A DNA stretch of 18,282 bases from Actinomycetota bacterium. GTDB taxonomy: Bacteria; Actinomycetota; Actinomycetes; Nanopelagicales; Nanopelagicaceae. Location of the stretch: positions 1 through 18,282 of the forward strand of contig JAPOJL010000005.1 in the NCBI GenBank assembly GCA_029978425.1, given 5' to 3'. The stretch's first letter is position 1; each line of letters opens with the position of its first letter. The position numbers were made by a program, and so were the translations under genes. Under the pieces are notes generated by a model. That model had not been told where the DNA came from. It was given only the letters and a program-made list of their open reading frames with translations, and made no database searches. This document shows positions 7,225 through 15,663 of this stretch, one piece after another.

Positions 7225-8157
7225 TTAGTTATCCCTCTGTTCAGGCTGACTGGCGGCAGACTCATCGTTGCTTTCAAGTACTGGTTCCCGATCGAATTCG
7301 TCGCTGACAGCAATCTCGCCCTCGGCCGCGCCCGTCCAGGTTATTTGAAGTTCTCCGAGGGCCATGAGCTGCTCGAAGCGGACCGAGCCATCTTTATACA
7401 ACTCCAGCAATGAAAGAAAGCGGGCTACTACCACAAGGGTGTTTGGCGCATCGGCGACCAACCCTCTAAAAGTCATTGTTTTATGCCTTCTTAGGGCAGC
7501 CACGACGAGTATTGCTTCGGCTGCAACGCTCACCAAGGGAAGATGAAGATGCTCCACAGAAAGCGTAGGAGCCGTTTTGGGCGTTAGGACTCGGTTGGCA
7601 ATTGCGGCAAATCTTTCGGGGGTAACCCCAATGAGCACCTCTGGTAGCAGCGCTGCAAAAATGGGGTCGAGCGAGACCGAGCGTGGGAAGGTCTTCTCCT
7701 GAGCTGAGATTCGCTCCGCCAGGATATTGGCTATCTCTTTAAAGGCTCGATATTGAAGTAAGCGAGCAAAGAGAAGATCTCGAGCTTCAAGAAGAGCCAG
7801 ATCTTCTTCGTCATCAATTTCGCCGGAGGGAAGTAACCGCGCTGCTTTCAGATCGAGCAAAGTAGCGGCAACAACTAAGAATTCGGTGGCGTGGTCTAGC
7901 TTCCACCCCTCCTCTGTCTTCTCTAATTCACGGATATACGAGATAAATTCATCAGTAACAGTTGCGATAGCAACATCGGTGATATCCATCCGATGACGAG
8001 AGATAAGTTGCAATAGAAGATCAAATGGACCATCAAAATTCTCAAGATGAACAGAGAAACCTGCTACGCGACCTTCACCGGAAATCGTCGTAGCGCCAGA
8101 AATTGGCGGGAGTTGACCTAAAGTATTACTTGAGGGTTCAACAAATTCTTCGCTCAT
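7225..8157 (-). CDS. scpA: Segregation and condensation protein ScpA
   Basis: This 310-residue protein is the kleisin subunit that bridges the SMC heads together with ScpB. The N-terminal SMC-neck-binding domain has the diagnostic FDGPFDLLLQLISRHRMDI (about residues 41-59), followed by ATEFLVVAATLLDLKAARLLP. A C-terminal winged helix carries LRRHKTMTFRGL and FLSLLELYKDGSV. The C-terminal tail is acidic. The frame is open to 8226, but I start at the ATG at 8157: upstream codons cross the divergent parA promoter and start, and a TACAGT -10 box ends 9 nt before this ATG, which fits a leaderless or near-leaderless message. scpB follows without a gap. Confidence 0.93.
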   Translation of the reverse strand: MSEEFVEPSSNTLGQLPPISGATTISGEGRVAGFSVHLENFDGPFDLLLQLISRHRMDITDVAIATVTDEFISYIRELEKTEEGWKLDHATEFLVVAATLLDLKAARLLPSGEIDDEEDLALLEARDLLFARLLQYRAFKEIANILAERISAQEKTFPRSVSLDPIFAALLPEVLIGVTPERFAAIANRVLTPKTAPTLSVEHLHLPLVSVAAEAILVVAALRRHKTMTFRGLVADAPNTLVVVARFLSLLELYKDGSVRFEQLMALGELQITWTGAAEGEIAVSDEFDREPVLESNDESAASQPEQRDN

Positions 8158-8166
8158 GGTGCGCAT

Positions 8167-8172
8167 ACTGTA
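8167..8172 (-). promoter_or_regulatory. -10 box for scpA-scpB-rluB
   Basis: TACAGT on the minus strand ends 9 nt before the scpA ATG at 8157. There is no Shine-Dalgarno and no clear -35 box. It shares a 62-bp divergent region with the parA promoter, so one event or protein could affect both. Confidence 0.4.
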
Positions 8173-8207
8173 CGCGTGTCGCTCACGATATGACTGCACC
8201 CCGTGGC

Positions 8208-8213
8208 TAGAGT
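8208..8213 (+). promoter_or_regulatory. -10 box of a leaderless parA promoter
   Basis: TAGAGT ends exactly 6 nt before the parA ATG at 8220 (CTCGGC between). No Shine-Dalgarno precedes the ATG. This is the same geometry as at aroH and fits transcription starting on the A of the start codon. Confidence 0.55.
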
Positions 8214-8219
8214 CTCGGC

Positions 8220-9137
8220 ATGGCAAAAAGTGCTTCAGAGATTTCTCGCTTGAACGCTAAATCGACATTTTCGAAAGCGGATTCAGATATCACAACATCA
8301 TCCTCTGTTCTAGGAAAGCCAGAACGAGATTTTCCTTATCCTGCGCCACTTGTTGAACATGGCGATGCTCGAATTATCTCCGTTGTTAACCAAAAAGGTG
8401 GGGTTGGTAAAACAACCACCACAATAAATCTCGGAGCTGCATTTGCCGAACTTGGTCGTCGCGTATTGCTCGTAGATTTTGATCCACAACATTCGCTCTC
8501 TGTTGGGCTCAATGTCTCAACGCGCGATATTGAAGGATCTGTTTACAACTTGTTGATGGATGAATCCACGAAAATCGATGATTTCTTACTTAAAACGAGC
8601 GTTCCAGGAATGGACATGATTCCTGCTCATGAAGACCTCTCTGGCGCTGAAGGCGGACTCGTTAACGTTATCGCCCGCGAAAAGATTTTGAAGCGAGTGC
8701 TCTCATCAGTTACGGATTTTTACGATGTCATTTTGATTGATTGCCAACCTTCTCTTGGTTTGCTGACCGTCAATGCTCTCACCGCTTCGCACTGGGTTCT
8801 TGTTCCGCTGGAATGTGAATATTTCGCGCTCCGGGGCGTTGCTCTCCTTGATGACATCATCAAGAAAGTACAGATCAATACCAACCCTGAACTCAAATTG
8901 CTCGGAATTCTGCCTACGATGTTTGATCGCAAGACCGTGCATAGCCGCGAAGTGCTTGAGCGAATTAGCGAGGCATTCCCAGAAAAAGTATTTGATACCA
9001 CAATCGCCCGCACCGTTCGTTTTCCTGAAACAACTGTTGCTGGTGAACCAATCACATCGTATGCAAGTTCATCTGTCGGAGCTGCGTCATACCGTCGCTT
9101 AGCTCGCGAAATTATCGCCAATGGAGGGGTTCGATGA
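8220..9137 (+). CDS. ParA/MinD-family ATPase, PldP-type orphan ParA
   Basis: This 305-residue ATPase has an extended, low-complexity N-terminus (about 1-48) and a ParA fold. The deviant Walker A is KGGVGKTTT (59-67), with signature lysine K59 and K64 contacting ATP. Walker A' is LLVDFDPQ (83-90), followed by IDCQPSLG as Walker B. Such proteins dimerise on ATP and bind DNA nonspecifically. Position beside scpA matches corynebacterial PldP and M. tuberculosis Rv1708, orphan ParA proteins linked to division-site placement rather than the main parABS system. Unlike those genes it is divergent from scpA. It overlaps the next gene by ATGA. I see no parS (TGTTTCACGTGAAACA) in the window. Confidence 0.9.
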   Translation: MAKSASEISRLNAKSTFSKADSDITTSSSVLGKPERDFPYPAPLVEHGDARIISVVNQKGGVGKTTTTINLGAAFAELGRRVLLVDFDPQHSLSVGLNVSTRDIEGSVYNLLMDESTKIDDFLLKTSVPGMDMIPAHEDLSGAEGGLVNVIAREKILKRVLSSVTDFYDVILIDCQPSLGLLTVNALTASHWVLVPLECEYFALRGVALLDDIIKKVQINTNPELKLLGILPTMFDRKTVHSREVLERISEAFPEKVFDTTIARTVRFPETTVAGEPITSYASSSVGAASYRRLAREIIANGGVR

Positions 9138-9550
9138 CTCGTCGTATTAGTTTGCCTGGAGCTGATGAACTTTTTCGTAAAACAACACTCAGCGCCGTTC
9201 CAGATCAAGTTGTAGAAGAAGTTGAGGTTGCTCATACAAATCGTCCAACAACTCAATCTGTTGCGAAAGCTGCGCCGAAAAGTACCGGCGTTCGTCAAAC
9301 TCCCCGTCGTCGCCCTACTGGTTTAGATAAAGGTCCATCTGGTCGTGAAAAGCATGATGAGAAGATAACGGTTTATCTCTCACCTGAAGAGCTCTTTGAT
9401 TTAGAGCAAGCGCGACTTCATCTGCGTGGCGATTTAGGTTTAGCTGTAGATCGCGGTCGCATTGTTCGCGAAGCTCTTGCGATTGTTATCGCTGATCTAG
9501 AGTCAAAAGGTGATCAATCAATCATTGCTCGACGTCTTCGCGGACGTTAA
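9134..9550 (+). CDS. Ribbon-helix-helix-like DNA-binding protein, putative partner of ParA
   Basis: This 138-residue protein is coupled to parA by an ATGA overlap and has GGAGGGG just upstream of its ATG. Residues 1 to about 75 are polar, proline/arginine-rich and probably disordered. Residues 77-122 look like a ribbon-helix-helix domain: a strand KITVYLSPEE, a helix ELFDLEQARLHLRG, a turn and a second helix RGRIVREALAIVIADL. The very basic end reads ARRLRGR. RHH proteins serve as centromere-binding partners of some plasmid ParA proteins (ParG, omega), so a ParA partner role is plausible but inferred. It ends with TAA directly facing the xerD stop with no base between. Confidence 0.75.
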   Translation: MTRRISLPGADELFRKTTLSAVPDQVVEEVEVAHTNRPTTQSVAKAAPKSTGVRQTPRRRPTGLDKGPSGREKHDEKITVYLSPEELFDLEQARLHLRGDLGLAVDRGRIVREALAIVIADLESKGDQSIIARRLRGR

Positions 9551-10450
9551 TTATCGCGAGCGCGGATGTGCGCTTGCATAACTCTCCCGAAGTTTATCGA
9601 TTGTCACTAAAGTGTAGATCTGGGTTGTCGTAACAGAAGCGTGTCCCAATAACTCCTGCACTACGCGAATATCTGCTCCCCCATCAATCAAATGTGTAGC
9701 AAATGAGTGACGAAGAGCGTGCGGAGAGATAACTTTCTCTAAGCCCGCCCGTGTCGCAGCTTGAGAAACAATGCTCCAAGCGCTCTGACTACTGAGACGA
9801 TTCCCTTGTTTCTCGCTTAAGAAGAGCGCTTCCTCGCGATGATTTTTGTTAAATGCGGGTCGGGCTCGAGTCAGATATTGATCCAGTGCTTGTTGAGCAA
9901 AACGACCAAGGGGAACAAGCCTTTCTTTTCCACCTTTTCCTCGCACACGCACCGTCGTTGTTTCACCCTCACTTCGTGAAATATCGCCAACGTTGAGTTG
10001 CACTATCTCACTCACTCGCCCTCCAGTGGCATACAGAGTTTCAAGCAATGCACGATCGCGCAGACCACTGAGATCATCACTACAAGAAGCAATCAGTGAT
10101 TCCACTTCAGTTATGGAGAGCGCTTTTGGAAGACGCTTTGGGATGCGGGGTGGATTTACCTCCTTCGCAATATTTGTTATTCCTTGATCTTTAGCGAGAA
10201 AGGCGAAGAGGCTGCGAATCGCGACAGCATGACGCGCGATACTCGACTCCCCTAAACCAGATATTCGAAGACCTTGTAGAAATTCGGTGATATCTGCGCT
10301 CTGCGCGGTAGTAACGTCTTGGTTCTTTCCAATAAGAAATTCATGAAATTTATTCAAATCACGACGATACGCTGCAATCGTGTTCTTACTTAAACCTCTT
10401 TCGACCGCGCAATGATTGAGAAAGATTTCAATCAGCGCTGAGTTAGCCAC
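9551..10450 (-). CDS. xerD: Tyrosine recombinase XerD
   Basis: This 299-residue site-specific recombinase resolves chromosome dimers at dif with XerC. The N-terminal SAM-like core-binding domain spans about 1-100. The catalytic domain holds all expected residues: R145 (TGGRVSE), K172 (RGKGGKER), H244 and R247 (HALRHS), H270 (LLGHAS) and the nucleophile Y279 (QIYT). The numbering nearly equals that of E. coli XerD, supporting XerD over XerC. The GTG at 10450 overlaps the end of pyrG by 8 bases. The only nearby purine run is distant, so the exact start is less sure. The nudix gene found between pyrG and xerD in mycobacteria is absent. Confidence 0.94.
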   Translation of the reverse strand: MANSALIEIFLNHCAVERGLSKNTIAAYRRDLNKFHEFLIGKNQDVTTAQSADITEFLQGLRISGLGESSIARHAVAIRSLFAFLAKDQGITNIAKEVNPPRIPKRLPKALSITEVESLIASCSDDLSGLRDRALLETLYATGGRVSEIVQLNVGDISRSEGETTTVRVRGKGGKERLVPLGRFAQQALDQYLTRARPAFNKNHREEALFLSEKQGNRLSSQSAWSIVSQAATRAGLEKVISPHALRHSFATHLIDGGADIRVVQELLGHASVTTTQIYTLVTIDKLRESYASAHPRSR

Positions 10451-12074
10451 GTTCTAACGCGGCCTTGATGAGGCCACTAAAGAGCGGATGAGGTTTGGTG
10501 GGACGAGAACGAAATTCAGGATGCGCTTGAGTGCCTACATAATATGGATGTACTTCTCGAGGTAACTCTACAAATTCAACAAGATGCTGATCTGGCGATA
10601 ACCCGCTAAAAACAAGTCCTGCCTTAGAAATTTGTTCACGATAATTATTGTTGACTTCATAACGATGGCGATGACGCTCTGAAATCTCATTGGCACCATA
10701 AGTCTCGGCGACAATAGAGCCAGGTTGAAGCGCGGCCTTGTAGAGACCGAGGCGCATTGTTCCACCCATATCCGCTTCACCCGCGACAATCTTTTCCTGT
10801 CCCGCCATCGTTGCGATGACTGGGGCATCAGTCGTGGGATCAAATTCCGCCGAATTTGCAGTTGATAATCCAGCTTTATTTCTCGCAATCTCAATCACCA
10901 TACATTGCAGACCAAGACAGAGCCCGAGGGTTGGAATCTTTTTCTCTCGGGCGTATTTCAACGCTCCTAATTTCCCTTCAATGCCACGGACACCGAACCC
11001 ACCAGGAACGCAGATCGCATCTACATTACTGAGGTTCTTTTCCGCTCCCGCATCGCTTTCGCAATCATCACTCACGATCCATTTAATTTCTACCTTTGCG
11101 TTATTCGCAAAACCACCAGCACGAAGCGCTTCCGTTACCGAGAGATACGCATCAGGTAAGTCAACGTATTTCCCAACCAGTCCAACTCGAACAGTATGTG
11201 CAGGTTTGTGAACTCGCTCTAACAACGCATCCCATTCCTGCCACGAAACTTCATTGGCATTTAGTCCAAGGCGACGAACAATGTAGGAGTCAAGACCTTC
11301 ACTGTGGAGCACTTTTGGAATGTCGTAAATGGATGGTGCATCAACGGCCGCAACGACGGCCTCTTGGTCAACATCGCACATCAATGAAATCTTCTTTTTT
11401 ACTGAGAGCGGGATCTCTCGATCGGAGCGAAGGACAATGGCATCTGGTGAAATACCGATAGAACGAAGCGCTTGAACTGAATGTTGTGTGGGCTTAGTTT
11501 TTAGCTCCCCAGATGGACCGATATACGGAACAAGAGATACGTGGAGATAGAAGACATTTTCTCGACCAACTTCTTGGCGAATTTGGCGTGCAGCTTCGAT
11601 AAATGGAAGTGATTCGATATCGCCAACAGTTCCGCCAATCTCTGTTATGACAACATCAATATCAGCAGCTGCCATAGCACGGATGCGATCCTTGATTTCA
11701 TTTGTAATATGTGGAATCACTTGGACGGTATCGCCCAAATACTCGCCTCTCCGTTCTCGCGCGATGACTCGCGAATAAACCTGACCTGTGGTGACATTTG
11801 CGGAACCGTGAAGGTTGGTATCGAGGAATCTCTCGTAATGGCCGATATCTAAATCTGTCTCCGCCCCATCATCGGTTACGAAAACTTCTCCATGTTGGAA
11901 AGGGTTCATCGTGCCGGGATCAACGTTGATATATGGATCGAGCTTCTGCATTGTCACTCGTAGGCCACGAGCGCGCAGCAATCTTCCTAAACTTGAAGCA
12001 GTAAGGCCTTTGCCGAGACTTGAGGCGACTCCGCCGGTGACGAACAGATGCTTCGTCACATGAGGGGCGGTCAT
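10443..12074 (-). CDS. pyrG: CTP synthase
   Basis: This 543-residue enzyme aminates UTP to CTP using ATP and glutamine-derived ammonia. The N-terminal amidoligase domain (1 to about 270) begins with [19 protein letters not shown] (12-30) and contains [11 protein letters not shown]. The C-terminal class I glutamine amidotransferase domain has the catalytic triad C386 (GLCLGLQ), H518 and E520 (QAHPEF). Length is normal. The ATG at 12074 lies 14 bp after the recN stop. A TAAGTT sequence ending 8 nt before it could be a -10 box of an internal leaderless promoter, and no Shine-Dalgarno is visible. xerD follows with an 8-base overlap. Confidence 0.97.
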   Translation of the reverse strand: MTAPHVTKHLFVTGGVASSLGKGLTASSLGRLLRARGLRVTMQKLDPYINVDPGTMNPFQHGEVFVTDDGAETDLDIGHYERFLDTNLHGSANVTTGQVYSRVIARERRGEYLGDTVQVIPHITNEIKDRIRAMAAADIDVVITEIGGTVGDIESLPFIEAARQIRQEVGRENVFYLHVSLVPYIGPSGELKTKPTQHSVQALRSIGISPDAIVLRSDREIPLSVKKKISLMCDVDQEAVVAAVDAPSIYDIPKVLHSEGLDSYIVRRLGLNANEVSWQEWDALLERVHKPAHTVRVGLVGKYVDLPDAYLSVTEALRAGGFANNAKVEIKWIVSDDCESDAGAEKNLSNVDAICVPGGFGVRGIEGKLGALKYAREKKIPTLGLCLGLQCMVIEIARNKAGLSTANSAEFDPTTDAPVIATMAGQEKIVAGEADMGGTMRLGLYKAALQPGSIVAETYGANEISERHRHRYEVNNNYREQISKAGLVFSGLSPDQHLVEFVELPREVHPYYVGTQAHPEFRSRPTKPHPLFSGLIKAALERG

Positions 12075-12088
12075 GGAGCACTAACTTA

Positions 12089-13852
12089 TCACGCCTTCTC
12101 GGTGATGCGTAAATCTAGGAGCTCGCGAGCGTGTTCTTGGGCGTGTTCAGAATCTTCGACTCCAGAGAGCATACGAGCAATCTCGACTTCTCGGTCATGA
12201 TCTGAAATACGCCGTATTGAACTCTCAGTTACAGCCCCACTCGTATCTTTCTCGACAACAATGTGGTTATCCGCCCATAGTGCAACCTGTGCGAGATGAG
12301 TGACAACAACTACTTGCGAACTCTGTGCGAGTTTGCGAAGTCTTCTTCCCACTTCAAGTGCCGCTTTACCGCCGACTCCTGCATCAACTTCATCGAAAAC
12401 ATAAGTTCCTAGCGGATACCGCTCTGCAATCACAACTTCCAGCGCCAACATCAAACGAGAAAGTTCTCCACCACTTGCTGCCTTTGAAATCGGAAGTAGC
12501 TCTCCTCCACCATGGCTTGTGAAAAGCATTGCGACTTCATCAAGGCCATGACTTTGAAAATCTCCATCGTTCTCGCCACTTCGACTTTCCACTTTCACAT
12601 CAAAAATTGCTTTCGGCATTGCAAGAAGATGCAATTCCGCCGTGACAGATTTGCTAAGACTCGACGCTGCATCAATCCTCAATCGTGTTAAGTCTTTACC
12701 CTTTTTCATAAGCTCTCTGCGGCATTGAACTAACTCTGATTCCAGTTCCGCCACTCGATCATCTCCACCCGTCAGATCGGCGATCCTTTTTTCTGCGGAT
12801 TTTGCTCGCTCGATTGCTTCAGAAAGTGCCTCGTATTTATCGCCAGAGGAGCCAAATCGCTTTGTAAAAGAAGTAATGAGCGCTTTGCGCTGTAGCGCAT
12901 TTTCCAGAGCGCCCGGGTCGGCCGAAAGATTTTCTATATACCGATCGATATCGGAGGCTGCATCAATGAGGGTATACAGAGCCTCAGAAACCTTCTCATT
13001 GATGGAATCCAATTGTGGGTCTTTTCCGCGAGCGCCTTGAAGGAAGCGTTTTGAGTGTTGCAGTGAATTCAATCCGCCACTGTCTTCATCCGATAAGGCT
13101 TGCTGAGCGCCAGTCGCAGCAACTCTCAGATCTTCAACGCTTTCTAGGCGAGATATCAGCGCATCGAGCTCGTCTAACTCCCCTTCTTTGGGTTTTATCT
13201 TTGAGAACTCGGCTGATAGCTCTTTCAATGAGGAGATCTCGCGATCGCGATCCTGAAGCGACTTTTTTAACTCGGCAATAGTTCGTTTCAACTCTTGGAA
13301 GTGTGCCAATGTCTTCTGATACTCATGGTGCGAATCAAGAAGAGTTTCACCCGCAGCTGAGTCCAAGAGTTCTCTCTGTTTGTTGGCTTTTGAAAGAACG
13401 AGATTGCCATGTTGGCCATGAACTTCGATGAGTTCACTGCCAAACTCCCCCAACGTTGCAGCGGTCGTTGTTGCACCGGAAAGTTGAGCTCTACTCTTGC
13501 CATCTTTAGTCACCTGACGAGCCAGAAGTATCGAACCTTCTTCAATAGAAGGATCGTGTTCTTCGCAGAGATTTTTGAGTTTCTCACTGAATTGCCCTGG
13601 CAAAGAGAATCGTCCTGAAACCGAAAGTCGCTCATGTCCAGAACGAATGAGATCAGAGTCAGCTTTATCTCCCAAGATTAACGAGAGGGCCGTGAGCAAC
13701 ATCGTCTTTCCTGCTCCGGTCTCGCCCGTTATAACATTGAAACCAGGAGCAAATTCCACGAGCGCGTTATCGATGACACCCAGGCCTCGGATATCAATTT
13801 CTTCAAGCAGAGAGCGGTGTACCGCGCTCTTTTTACTCACCGCGCCAACCAT
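12089..13852 (-). CDS. recN: DNA repair ATPase RecN
   Basis: This 587-residue SMC-like protein acts in double-strand break repair. The Walker A GETGAGKT is at 43-50. Two long charged coiled-coil arms follow (about 155-240 and 310-390). The signature motif SGGELSRLMLALEV and Walker B VFDEVDAGVGG (485-495) lie near the C-terminus, with a following VTHLAQVA. The N-terminus LLEEIDIRGLGVIDNA is typical, preceded by about 14 extra residues. The ATG at 13852 overlaps nadK by 20 bases; an in-frame GTG at 13840 is an alternative, and neither has a strong Shine-Dalgarno. The order nadK-recN is conserved in actinobacteria. Confidence 0.96.
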   Translation of the reverse strand: MVGAVSKKSAVHRSLLEEIDIRGLGVIDNALVEFAPGFNVITGETGAGKTMLLTALSLILGDKADSDLIRSGHERLSVSGRFSLPGQFSEKLKNLCEEHDPSIEEGSILLARQVTKDGKSRAQLSGATTTAATLGEFGSELIEVHGQHGNLVLSKANKQRELLDSAAGETLLDSHHEYQKTLAHFQELKRTIAELKKSLQDRDREISSLKELSAEFSKIKPKEGELDELDALISRLESVEDLRVAATGAQQALSDEDSGGLNSLQHSKRFLQGARGKDPQLDSINEKVSEALYTLIDAASDIDRYIENLSADPGALENALQRKALITSFTKRFGSSGDKYEALSEAIERAKSAEKRIADLTGGDDRVAELESELVQCRRELMKKGKDLTRLRIDAASSLSKSVTAELHLLAMPKAIFDVKVESRSGENDGDFQSHGLDEVAMLFTSHGGGELLPISKAASGGELSRLMLALEVVIAERYPLGTYVFDEVDAGVGGKAALEVGRRLRKLAQSSQVVVVTHLAQVALWADNHIVVEKDTSGAVTESSIRRISDHDREVEIARMLSGVEDSEHAQEHARELLDLRITEKA

Positions 13853-14702
13853 CGACAGGTAATTTGAATTTTGCTACAAGACGATCAGTGAAGGGAGCCT
13901 CATCAATATGTGCGAGGTGAATGAAGGACTTATCACTCGTGAGGACAATTCGATCTTTCTCGAGAAGCGCGAATTTACGCAGCCCGTCAGCAGAAAGCGC
14001 ACCGACATCACTCTCCACATCTATTGCGATTTCAGAATCAGGTGAGATAACCATGGGGTCTGAAAAGAGCGCATGCGCAGCCAGCGGAAGTAAAACCAAG
14101 GCCTCAACTTCAGGCCAGACAACAGGCCCTCCGGCGCTAAATGCATAGGCCGTTGACCCAGTAGGTGTAGCGCAGATAACGCCGTCGCAACCCCACCGCG
14201 ATAATGGTCGGTGATCCACTTGTACAAATAACTCAATCATCGCTTCGGTATTTCGTTCGATTGTTACTTCATTAAGCGCCCAACCATGCGCAACAACTTT
14301 TCCTTCTCGTTGCACTTGATAGGCAAGAGTCATTCGCTTCTCTGTGGAGTATTTCTTGGAGCGAATCGCTTCAATGACGGAGGAGGTTGTGGGCTTTCCG
14401 ATCTGTGCGAGGAAACCGACATGTCCTAAATTGATCCCTAAAACTGGGATTTTGGTGCCATGAATTTGTTCTGCGCCGCGAAGGATTGTGCCATCTCCTC
14501 CAAGAACAAGAGTCAATTCAATCTCTGGAAGTCTTGTAGCAAGTTCTTCCTTCGAGATGTAATCAACGCCGGCGATTTCCGAATCAACTGTTGAGATGAA
14601 TGTAATTCCATCTTTAGAGAGCGTTGACACGATCTCAGCCGCAACTACTCTTGCTTCAGGACGATTTGGGTGAAGCACCAACAAAATTTCGCGCCCACTC
14701 AT
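13833..14702 (-). CDS. nadK: NAD kinase
   Basis: This 289-residue enzyme phosphorylates NAD to NADP, using ATP or polyphosphate in actinobacteria. The hallmark GGDGT is at 68-72, followed by an NE motif in ALNEVTIER and the glycine-rich GSTAYAFSAGGP. AAAGGA lies 8 nt before the ATG at 14702. The ATG overlaps the tlyA TAA by one base (TAATG), and the 3' end overlaps recN, so tlyA-nadK-recN is one transcription unit as in M. tuberculosis Rv1694-Rv1696. Confidence 0.96.
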   Translation of the reverse strand: MSGREILLVLHPNRPEARVVAAEIVSTLSKDGITFISTVDSEIAGVDYISKEELATRLPEIELTLVLGGDGTILRGAEQIHGTKIPVLGINLGHVGFLAQIGKPTTSSVIEAIRSKKYSTEKRMTLAYQVQREGKVVAHGWALNEVTIERNTEAMIELFVQVDHRPLSRWGCDGVICATPTGSTAYAFSAGGPVVWPEVEALVLLPLAAHALFSDPMVISPDSEIAIDVESDVGALSADGLRKFALLEKDRIVLTSDKSFIHLAHIDEAPFTDRLVAKFKLPVDGWRGE

Positions 14703-15490
14703 TATTGAGGTCCTTTCGCAATAGCGTCATCAATCGCACTCTCTGAAATCATGGCGGCGCCACGACGTAACCAGAGGAAGTACTCCACGTTGCCGGAAGG
14801 TCCGGGAAGTGGACTCGCCACTACGCCTAAGGTACCCAAACCCAACTCATGTGCGCTCTTTGCAACCTCCAAGATTGCACTTCTGCGCAGTTGTGGATCC
14901 CGCACAACACCTCCTGCACCTAACTTCTCGCGCCCCACTTCAAATTGAGGTTTCACCATGATGAGGAAGTCCGCGTCCGGCTTTGAGACTGATGTCAACG
15001 CCGGAATTACAAGAGTTAAGGAGATGAAAGAGAGGTCAGCGACCACGAGATCTACGGGATCCCTGATGATCTCTGGCGAGAGGTTCCGCACATTAGTGCG
15101 GTCGTAAATCTCGACTCGCGGGTCCTGACGAAGCTCCCACGCGAGCTGTCCATACCCAACATCAACTGCAATTACTTTGGAGGCACCTCGTTTGAGAAGT
15201 ACATCAGTGAATCCACCTGTGCTTGCTCCAGCATCCAAAGCAATTTTTCCAGAAACAGAAATCTCAGAAAGTGCATCAAGAGCACCTGCTAATTTATGGC
15301 CACCACGAGAGACATACTCATCACGCGCTTCCGCCAAGGTAATAGAAGTTTCAGCATCTACTTGAGTGGCTGGCTTTGAAGCTGGAATTCCGCGCACCAA
15401 TATCGACCGAGACTCAATGAGATCTACCGCATGCTCCCTCGAGCGCGCCAGTCCTCGTCGGACTAGCTCAGCATCAAGTCGAGTGCGCAT
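14702..15490 (-). CDS. tlyA: rRNA 2'-O-methyltransferase TlyA
   Basis: This 262-residue protein joins an S4 RNA-binding domain (about 1-60) to an FtsJ/RrmJ-like Rossmann methyltransferase. The AdoMet motif is LDAGASTGGF (85-94). The proposed catalytic tetrad is present at K66 (GGHKL), D152 (ADLSFISL), K180 (VKPQFEVG) and E236 (NVEYFLW), close to K69-D154-K182-E238 of M. tuberculosis TlyA. That enzyme methylates C1409 of 16S and C1920 of 23S rRNA and sets capreomycin sensitivity; some homologues modify 16S only, and length alone does not decide this. The ATG at 15490 follows the small gene at 15505 by 14 bp. Confidence 0.95.
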   Translation of the reverse strand: MRTRLDAELVRRGLARSREHAVDLIESRSILVRGIPASKPATQVDAETSITLAEARDEYVSRGGHKLAGALDALSEISVSGKIALDAGASTGGFTDVLLKRGASKVIAVDVGYGQLAWELRQDPRVEIYDRTNVRNLSPEIIRDPVDLVVADLSFISLTLVIPALTSVSKPDADFLIMVKPQFEVGREKLGAGGVVRDPQLRRSAILEVAKSAHELGLGTLGVVASPLPGPSGNVEYFLWLRRGAAMISESAIDDAIAKGPQ

Positions 15491-15504
15491 TCACATCGTT
15501 AAAG

Positions 15505-15663
15505 CTAGTTTGAAATACCTTCAACGGAGGAGAGCGCTTGTGTAAGTTCTTTATTCACTTCATCAAATTTGGCGCCATGCTCTTCAAGTGGTGCAAAAGC
15601 AATCTCATTTATTTTTTTCTTGATTGCTGAGACCGTATCTAGATTGGGATTAATCTCGTTCAT
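15505..15663 (-). CDS. Small conserved actinobacterial protein (52 aa), Rv1693-like by position
   Basis: This short gene of 52 codons starts MNEINPNLDTVSAIKKKINE and ends in SVEGISN. The start is supported by an ATGA overlap with the preceding gene (15660-15663), and it lies 14 bp ahead of tlyA. The product is soluble, probably helical, with no cysteines and no membrane segment. M. tuberculosis has a similarly small unknown gene, Rv1693, in exactly this place before tlyA, so a real gene is likely. Function is unknown; coupling to TlyA is inferred from position only. Confidence 0.72.
   Translation of the reverse strand: MNEINPNLDTVSAIKKKINEIAFAPLEEHGAKFDEVNKELTQALSSVEGISN

Noticed and set aside
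8158..8226. N-terminal extension of scpA to 8226 or 8166
   Set aside because: It would run through the parA start and both promoters, and the ATG at 8166 directly abuts the -10 box, so it cannot be within the transcript from it.
8720..9298. 192-codon minus-strand frame opposite parA
   Set aside because: It is antisense to the well-supported ParA and RHH genes, with no family resemblance and no start signal.
8220..9550. Main chromosomal parABS locus
   Set aside because: The partner lacks ParB motifs, no parS palindrome is present, and the location beside scpA matches the orphan PldP-type ParA, not the origin-proximal parAB.
9551..10450. Integrase of a mobile element
   Set aside because: Length and catalytic positions match XerD, and it sits in its conserved place after pyrG without att repeats or phage genes. 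The tRNA-Pro gene is also free of a nearby integrase.
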